This document shows positions 56,985 through 64,000 of a DNA stretch of 64,000 nucleotides, in pieces (positions within the stretch are counted from its first letter, which is position 1; every line of letters begins with the position of its first letter). Under the pieces are notes generated by a model that was not told the DNA's origin, searched no databases, and saw only the letters and a list, made by a program, of their open reading frames with translations. A program made the position numbers and the translations under genes. Origin of the DNA: Apiotrichum sp. Y4204 (Eukaryota > Basidiomycota > Tremellomycetes > Trichosporonales > Trichosporonaceae); NCBI GenBank assembly GCA_025531455.1, contig JAMYHL010000129.1, forward strand, positions 1-64,000, given 5' to 3'.

Positions 56985-59900
56985 TCACTTTGTCCCCAGC
57001 AGCCGCGCGAGGCCGAGCGCAAACTCAGCGCGGCTCTCGGTAATCTTCTGAACGAGGGCCTCGACCTCGACCTCGGACACCCACTCGCGCGCGACGCCCC
57101 ATGCGGCGTCCGCCGACCCCGGCACCGCATCCGCGACCACCTCCGTGCCCTTCACTTTCTCCCGCGCCGTCTTCAGGTCGGCTGCGAGCGCGACGAGCCC
57201 GGCGGGGCGCTTCTTCCCCTTCACGGGTTTTGTCAGCTCCGCGAGGCGCTTGCCAACGCCGTCGAGCGTGCGCGCGAGTTGCCCCAAAGTGAGGAGGGCA
57301 GAGGCGCGCGAGTACCCCTTCGAGCTGGAGACAGCTGCGAGGAGATCATCGTACACACCGGTCGACGAGGACGACTCCGGCCCGTCCACATCAGCGGTAC
57401 GGCGAAGTACACCGTCCAGCGCCTGGACATATGCCTTGTCCGTGACGTTAAGCTGCCTGTAAGCGCTCACGTACCCAGCATGAAGGGTTTCACTTACATC
57501 ATCAGTCTTAATCTGAAGCTCGGGAATATTGCGACCCATGATAAATGCCGCAGCCTTCACAGACACTGCTCCACGAGCACGCACAGCGGACTCGGGGAGT
57601 GTCGGCTGCGGCGCTGGCGTGGCAGTCAGGCTGTCGACCAAGAGCTCAAAGTTGCGGTTGTCGATGAATGGCGCTGGGCTTTAGTATCGGCAGCTAGGAA
57701 GGTGCAGATTTGGCGGCCGACTCACATTCGCTAGACAACCCGGCGGGGAGTGACTCTAGGACGGCACCGGAAGGCACCTCTCCATTTGCTAATGCGAGGC
57801 TGAGCTCCTCAACCTCCAGCACACGCTGTGAAATACTGGAATCAAGACACTTCATCAATGTTCGCATGCCGTGGATTTTCGAATACGACTCGTGCTCGAG
57901 CGCCTGCTTGACAAATTCCGGCAACTGCATGGTAAGCGGCAGGCGGATGTTCAGCTCTCACCTCTGTTGCGCTGCGCGAGTACATGGTCATTGCTTTTGC
58001 GACGGCGTCGCCCCATGCTTTTGCGACGGCGGGTCCGGCGGCTTGTGCCTCAAGGCCGCCGCGCTCCGAGACGATATGCAACAAATTGTCGAGCTGGATC
58101 TCGGTCAGATCCAGCTTGGCCAAATGCGGGAGGTAGAGGGACGGTGCGCGGAGAAGGCGGTACACGCGCACAAGGGTGAATCGTGCGCTGAATGATGATG
58201 GCGACTTGGTGAGCATGTACTCTAGACATGCGGCGGCAGTCAGCAGTGGGGTGTCGTCTGGCTGTCAGCACAAGTCGCCGACGTCGGCTCACCCTCAGGA
58301 GTCTTGTCCCACGCGCGAAGCAGAACATTGATAGCAGTGAGCCCCATGTTATCTGCCGGCTGAACATCTGTCTTCGGGAGATTGGCACCATACACGAGGC
58401 CCTCCTGATACAGGTCCCAGTACGGCTTGGCGTCAGATGGGCCGACAGCCTGCGGGTCTAGGAGGAACATTTCTGCGACAGACCGCGCACAGAAGCTCCG
58501 CTCGTCCGTATGCGGCTTCTTCATCTGGGATACCAACGCCGTGATCTCCTTGCACCGGTCGTCGCCAGCGATGCGTGGCAGCTCGTCGACTGTCGTCCAC
58601 TTCGAGCCCCACCGTGCGAGATACGCGTTGACCATCTCCGCCCATTCAGCCTCGGGCAATCCCTTGCTGCGTTTCCGCTGCGCCACGTCCAGCTCCAACC
58701 TCGCAAGCGCCGGTGCGCGCTCTTTTGATCCCATGCTCGCAATGAGATCGTCGAACACCTTGGCGACCTTTGCCGCGAGATCGTCTGAGTAGGCGTTCTC
58801 CAGAGCCTCGAGAGTATGTGCGTAGAAGGCGTAGTTATGGGCCACCTCGGGATCAACCTGGAGAGCTGTGAGGGTCGCGTTCACCTCATCCTCCCACACG
58901 CCCTCCACACCACGCGCCGCGCACACCTTCGCTGCACGCAACCCTGCCCAACGACGTGCGAGGGCGCCCTTACGCGAATCGGACTGCACTAGCGCATATG
59001 CCGCCTTGGCGTCGCCGTTTCCGAGCGCGATCTGGAATCGGAGCCATAGCTGATCGGCGGAGCGGACCTCGGTCCCCGTTGCTTTCAACAAGATGGCGGC
59101 AGGGAGAAGGGTGCGGGGAGGGGCCTCAGGGAAGGGTTCGGCGTCGGTCGGGGGAGGCGCGAAATGCACCCATGCCGAGTATGCTGCCAGGCGGGCCCAT
59201 TGAGGAGCCTTTGTCGCGTTGAACAACTTGCGGGACACCTGTGTCATGACCTCGGTGTTGCCAACCGCTGCTGCTGCCAAGAACACCTGGTCGCCGAGCT
59301 CGATCATGTCAGGACGTGCGGCCCAGAGGTTCTGATACATCTCCAAGACGAGGTCGGCTGCGTGTCAGTGACTGCAACACCCGGCCGTTCCACAGTAGTG
59401 TGCTCACCCCGCCGGATACCCCTCAACGCCATCCCAACAAAGAACCTGCTCCGCATTGTCAACTGCCCAGTCCGCTTGACGTCCTCGTAAGCCTTGAGAA
59501 CAGCTGGGGCGCCCTGACGCAGCTTCGAAAGAAGAACCATGCGAAGAACCTGTTATTAGATAAGCTTTGACATTTCACCTACCAGCGCCGGTTGTGATTT
59601 CGGATGTTTCTTGAGCCATCGCTCGACGGCGGCCTGGGCGGGCTTGTACTGCTGCATTTGAATGTCCTCTGCACATGTCAGCGACAGGTCAAAGTAACGA
59701 CACGTGTTGAGCGAGAAAGCACAGATGACAGGGGGAAATGGGGTGGCTAAGGGAGCTGTCGGACCTTGCTGGGTGGATGCTAGTCCGAGAAACCGAAATG
59801 TGAGTAGTCGCGAGATGTGATACCGCGAGTAGCCGTGTATCGCAACTACACAGGTACCAAGTCGCGTGACAAGCAAGCTGCCGTGCGGAGTGCCAGCATC

Positions 59901-60205
59901 GTCGACGCCGTCATGTGTTGATTTCAGTTTGTGGGTCGTGTTTCTAAATTCCTCGGCGGCGTTGATGACTCGCCGACATTGGGGGACGGTAGAGACAAAG
60001 TTGAACTCGTTGATCGCGCAATGCCGGCGGCGCCCTGCCAGTCTCCCTTCAAAATCCAAGCCCGCGTCCCACATCTGCCTGTGCCTCTGCACGCAGTTCG
60101 TAGTCGATCCCATCTCCATCTCCAGCTCCGGGGTCATCGGCCAAACTTACCATAGACGCTCTGCAGCTTGCGCTCCTCGGCCGCCCAGTCCACGAACCGG
60201 GCCAT
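56985..60205 (-). CDS. NAA25: NatB auxiliary subunit Naa25/Mdm20
   Basis: Seven exons (60151-60205, 59583-59668, 59408-59549, 58293-59357, 57962-58221, 57726-57924, 56985-57673) encode 831 residues. Naa25 anchors the catalytic Naa20 to the ribosome; the NatB complex acetylates N-terminal Met of Met-Asp/Glu/Asn/Gln proteins. The N-terminal helical repeats include VERWLKKHPKSQPALVLRM and the LVLEMYQNLWAARPD repeat. The later stretch SSFSARFTLVRVYRLLRAPS, with KLDLTEIQLDNLLHIV, matches the family. Introns 2-6 are 33-71 nt, but intron 1 is 482 nt, unusual here. The 18-residue first exon (MARFVDWAAEERKLQSVY) rests on phase and a good donor only. Confidence 0.9.
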
Positions 60206-60902
60206 GCTGAATGTATGCTCTTCGCCGCGTGTGGTGTGCGTGCTGTGCGTGTCCGTGTGTACCAGAGTGGCTGATCAAGAAGCGAGTCGAAGGAGTGTGG
60301 ACGTATTCTAATGAAGGGTAGTTGTGATGTTCGAACGTTTTGCCCCCACTCTGATTGACTCTCTCGCTTTTGCTCGATCGAGGTGTTGCATGCTCTCTAC
60401 ACCGTCTGTTGGGTTTTTGCCATTCCTGGTGGACTCTGGACGGCAATGCGCGCACTCCCAAGAACGGAAGCAGATTGCGCCGCGGCGCACCGCCAGGCCG
60501 GGGACTCCGCGCCTCCACTTTTTGGCTATTTCCTTTCTGGAAACCCACCCCCCAAGTCATGGTCAGACTATTTACGATGCGGTTGCTGCTTGCAGGCAGA
60601 CAATGCAGCTCGCATAGCCGTAGGCAGCAGATTACAATACGTAGAGCTGTAGGGCCGCCACCGAATGCCGGTCACAACTCCGGCCCACCGGGCCGAGGCG
60701 CGGCTTCAGTCTATCGGTAGCTTTTGGAAACTCAGCCAATGATGGTCTGTGCCCGGGATCCGCAGTACCACAGTGATCCAGTGACCAGTTGTGGAATACA
60801 ATCACATTCCTTCTAGCCGTTTTGGACTTTTGGATGATCCTATCGCGTATCGTGCACGAACAGATAATTGGCTCACTCGAGCACTGAAGTCGCTGGAGCA
60901 GC

Positions 60903-60982
60903 TCTGATCCGCCGATCGACGCTGATCTCTGCTGATCTGCTGACCTGCTAACCGCGACCGGACGCTGATCCCCCTGCTGATT
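60903..60982. repeat. Degenerate GCTGATC repeat
   Basis: Repeated GCTGATC/GCTGACC/CCGATCG units with 6-14-base spacing. Probably a degenerate minisatellite. Confidence 0.55.
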
Positions 60983-61288
60983 GTATACAATGATCCGCAA
61001 ACTACGCTGAACGCTAGTCGATCGCGATCACTTTATCATAAGCCTACTTTTCTAAAGACTACACCCCACGCCCCCTGCGCTGCACATCGCGTTCCAGCAC
61101 ACAACTAGCGTTTTGCGACAGTTCCCGCTTGAACCATTGACCTCGAGATGACTGAGAGGACATAGTGCGCGATGTTGCAGGATCATTTACGCACTCTTGA
61201 CGGGGCCGGCACTCCACAATGGTTGCGACCTAGGAAGTGCCGCGTACTCCGCCAGGACGTGCTGCGACCCGCTCATACCTGGTCGCTT

Positions 61289-61327
61289 GATCGCTTAGCT
61301 CAGATGATTAGAGTATCGTGCTAATAC
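61289..61327 (+). pseudogene. 5' half of a tRNA-Ile(AAT)-like sequence
   Basis: The segment reads like the acceptor 5' strand GATCGCT, TA, D arm GCTC-AGATGATTA-GAGT, A, then anticodon stem TCGTG and loop CTAATAC with anticodon AAT. Beyond this no T arm with a TTCRANNCC loop or matching acceptor 3' strand follows in the next 80 bases. It looks like a truncated or decayed tRNA-Ile gene, or a tRNA-derived fragment of a repeat. Confidence 0.35.
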
Positions 61328-64000
61328 GCAGACGCGTGTCGATATGCGTAAGAATTCCCCGTGTTACCTTTATCTCCGGGCCCTAGGTCACCAACCGAAT
61401 CCAACCGTTTGGGCGCCAAAAGCTCCTTTCACTTGGTCTTTGAACATTGTCATTGGAAAAGTGAACGTTGGATTAAAGAAAAACAGTGAGTTGTTTTGAG
61501 ATACAGTGGCATTTGTGCCCGATGCTGTAGGGATACAAGAAATCAATGTCATCGTCCTTCATTGTTCACGTACCCACAATGAACGTAGCTGCGAAGTAGG
61601 ACCAAGGCGTGTTCAAGTATATTCGGGACTCTGCTTGAGCGAGCGTTTCAATCATCAATCAAGGAATGGAACAGCTATGGGAAACAAACTCTAAACCGCC
61701 AAGATATCTGTCCAATCTGACCTTTATCCCACACAAGCTGTCAGAGACATGGCCTTGGAAACACCGTTTCAGATGGATCCGGCACAAAGCTGCCCTTCAA
61801 CACTCTGATCCTTGGAAACGCCAGTGATGCCAACGTACTAGATCAAACATCACGTCCGAATACCCCGATCGCGTCTCATGCCGTTGTGCCTAATCGCGAT
61901 CGGCACACATAAATAGGAAGGGTCGATATGCGAGTATGTTATGTTTCCCAAACGTCGCGTCGCGCATTGCGACGCACGCTCTGCCCAGACCTTGGAAAGC
62001 CAAATGGAAGCAGACCTTGAAAGCCAAACCACACTGGAGTAAAGCTTATAGCACTTACAAGGTTCTGTCCCCAACTGTCGATCCCCTTGTGCCGCAGAGC
62101 AGATTCGTGCCTGGCCCTGTGCAGATCATCCTGCCAGCAGCAGTGCAGCGGTGCAGAGCACAGACCGCAGAGCGCAGCACGCACAGCAGTAGTAATGGGG
62201 GCAGGCATCCGCAGCCCAGAACGGTAAAGTCCAGAACGTCTAGAACGCCGCCGTTGCCGTTGCTCCCAAAGCTGCCCACCATCCACTACATAGACCACGC
62301 GTTCGCGCGTTGCGGTGCAAACACGACACGAATCGTACAGGGAGTCTTCTTGCTCAGATCGTGATCCTGCCTCCGGTGCGTTTCAGGGGGACATGTCAAC
62401 ATGTTCAAGCAGCGCAAGCAGCAGCGCACCAGATCTCCCTTGGACGAAGATTCACCACAGTTGCGTCCGAACAGCATGTATAGCCGCCGTGAGATCAAGC
62501 CCGACGGTGATCAATGCACAGACAGTCACGATCACTTGACTCATTCCTCGCTGATGACTGAGCATCGGCGCCTCAGAGGCGCAAAAATGAAGGCTTGGCG
62601 AGCTGCGCGCTGCGGACCAAGAGGGAGCTGGATTGTAGCCCCTGCACCGAAGTAGTTTGAAGACGATGACATGCGTACTGTAGATACAACGACCGCTACC
62701 GATTCGCTGGATCTGTTGATCGCCGTAGGAGTAGTGTAGCGTCAGAGGGCCCGATCGTGTCTTGCATCCAACCCATACTGCGCTTGCAACTAGCATCCTG
62801 CAACTTTGCAACTCTTTTGCCACCTGCACTTGGGCACTTGGCTCTCGGCATCGCTGAAAGTCTAAAAACAGTACGTGCATGAGTCCGGGGGTACTGACGA
62901 GCACGCAGGGGGGGGGGTCGTGTGCGTCACACAGGTGGTACAAGTAGGGCCGTGAGCCCTGAAGGCTGTCGTATGATTGCGAGAAGGAGAGCGCTGCGGA
63001 GTTGAAGATCCATGGCGCAGCCATAACAAGTGTAGCTTGGTATCGCTTGGTATCGCTTGTGCAGCTGCCTCCTGGTCATCGTCGGCCCTAGGCCCTTGGC
63101 CCCCATTTCCTTGGCCTTTCTGCGCGCAGCTGAGCGCAGTTTTAGTGTATCGGCGGTGGTGTCTCAGTTTTCTCTCAGACTTGGAGCTGTTACGGAAATG
63201 CACAGCACATCCCCGCACCTGCCCAGCCTTTTCTTCGTTTTTCCTCGGGCGCCGGACCGCTTCCGCCCGCCCCCCGCTCCCCCAGGTCCCCGCCCGCCCG
63301 CTGGTCGCCACTGATGTATTCCATCCCTGTGCATTTCATTCTACTGACGCACCAGCGTGCATCAGTGCAGGAGAGAGATGGAGGTGGCGCTATGCTTGCT
63401 GTGGTTCATGTGGTGTGCGCAGTACCAAGTGGGAAGGAGTCATTGGCCGGTGCCCAGCGGCCCAGCGGCCCAGCGTGGTGTCAGTCTTTGTGTGTTGCTG
63501 TGCATGGCTCAGGGAAAAACAGTGTGCTTTCTGCGGATCCTCGGCGTTCAGAGTAACCTTTCCTTCCTCTGCACACCCCTCCCCCCTCCCCACACAGGGC
63601 ACCCGTGCACTCGAGCTGTGTTGCATTGCTGTACTGCGCGCGTGTCGCCATCCGCCCGTCCGCCATCGCTCTCGCAGCTCGCTCTTGTCTTCCGACACAT
63701 TTCGTTAGACACAATCATTGTCTTGCTGCAACGACGACTTCAAATTACCATCATCTCCGTCTCAATTGTCATCATCATCATCATTGCCACCATCGTCATC
63801 CCATCCCAATTGATCTGGTAAACTGCAGCCATCCAGTAGTGCCAACCATCAACAGGAGCTACAAGAGTCGACGTTGGCCCGTCCACCCCGCGCATATCCC
63901 CGCACTCTAGCATCCGCATCACCCTGACTGCCCCGCACACCACCACTTCCATTGTCTTCATCGCATACCACAACGTCTCGAACGTCCTTCCATCCGTCGC

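Larger units (their letters stand above)
60206..64000. other. 3.8-kb stretch to the window end with no recognisable gene
   Basis: The left end must contain the NAA25 promoter. Frames of 60-240 codons occur, but none shows domain motifs or the codon pattern of the neighbours. A degenerate GCTGATC repeat and a tRNA-Ile-like half-sequence are listed separately. A 10-base G run lies at 62906-62915. From about 63640 to the end the plus strand is rich in C/T and CATCAT, resembling the leaders seen before several genes here, so a plus-strand gene probably starts beyond the window. Confidence 0.45.

Noticed and set aside
62977..63708. 243-codon plus-strand frame near the right end
   Set aside because: Cys/Ser/Arg-rich, without motif, overlapping frames of similar quality. 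It fits a promoter or leader region better than a gene.

Overview
The window is nuclear DNA from a basidiomycete fungus, most likely a tremellomycete yeast (Trichosporonales is the best guess). Coding regions are GC-rich. Genes are dense and split by many short GT..AG introns, mostly 33-120 nt, often with CTAAC/CTGAC-like branch sites. The protein families are typical of basidiomycetes: a DUF6534-type seven-helix membrane protein, a Transposase_21-like DNA transposon, and an F-box-like protein resembling a large Trichosporonales family. The placement rests on family recognition, because no database search was possible.

Layout. 1-153: acidic C-terminus of a gene that begins outside the window. 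1.2-21.6 kb: compact housekeeping block with an F-box-like protein, LUC7 (U1 snRNP), SELO (mitochondrial AMPylase), LIA1 (deoxyhypusine hydroxylase), DOA1/UFD3 (ubiquitin/Cdc48 adaptor), a large alpha/beta-hydrolase, TMA64/eIF2D and the DUF6534-type protein. 21.6-29.05 kb: about 7.5 kb with no recognisable gene. 29,051-36,418: a complete-looking DNA transposon with 10-bp terminal inverted repeats, a 7-bp target duplication, subterminal inverted motifs, a CACTA/Tnp2-like transposase and an opposing coiled-coil accessory gene. 37.4-47 kb: an SH3+TBC protein whose two catalytic fingers are missing, and a CorA-type divalent-metal transporter with SMN in place of GMN. 47.15 kb: a tRNA-Ala(AGC) with an intron. 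47.6-60.2 kb: MIC60, URM1, a NIPA/Rsm1-like zinc-finger protein, a DUF5321-like mitochondrial membrane protein, PET191/COA5, CTK3 and NAA25/MDM20. 60.2-64 kb: no recognisable gene; the last few hundred bases look like a pyrimidine-rich promoter or leader of a gene beyond the edge.

For almost every protein gene, splice sites were picked by eye from donor/acceptor signals, frame and family conservation. The summed exon lengths divide by three in every case except the transposase, whose middle (about 30.3-30.5 kb) I could not resolve. The genes do not form one pathway. Loose themes are translation factors and their modification (TMA64, LIA1, URM1, tRNA-Ala), mitochondrial proteins (SELO, MIC60, PET191, DUF5321-like) and ubiquitin biology (DOA1, URM1, F-box-like). 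Two head-to-head pairs, PET191/DUF5321-like and MIC60/URM1, share short promoters. The strongest candidate for something not yet described is the transposon.
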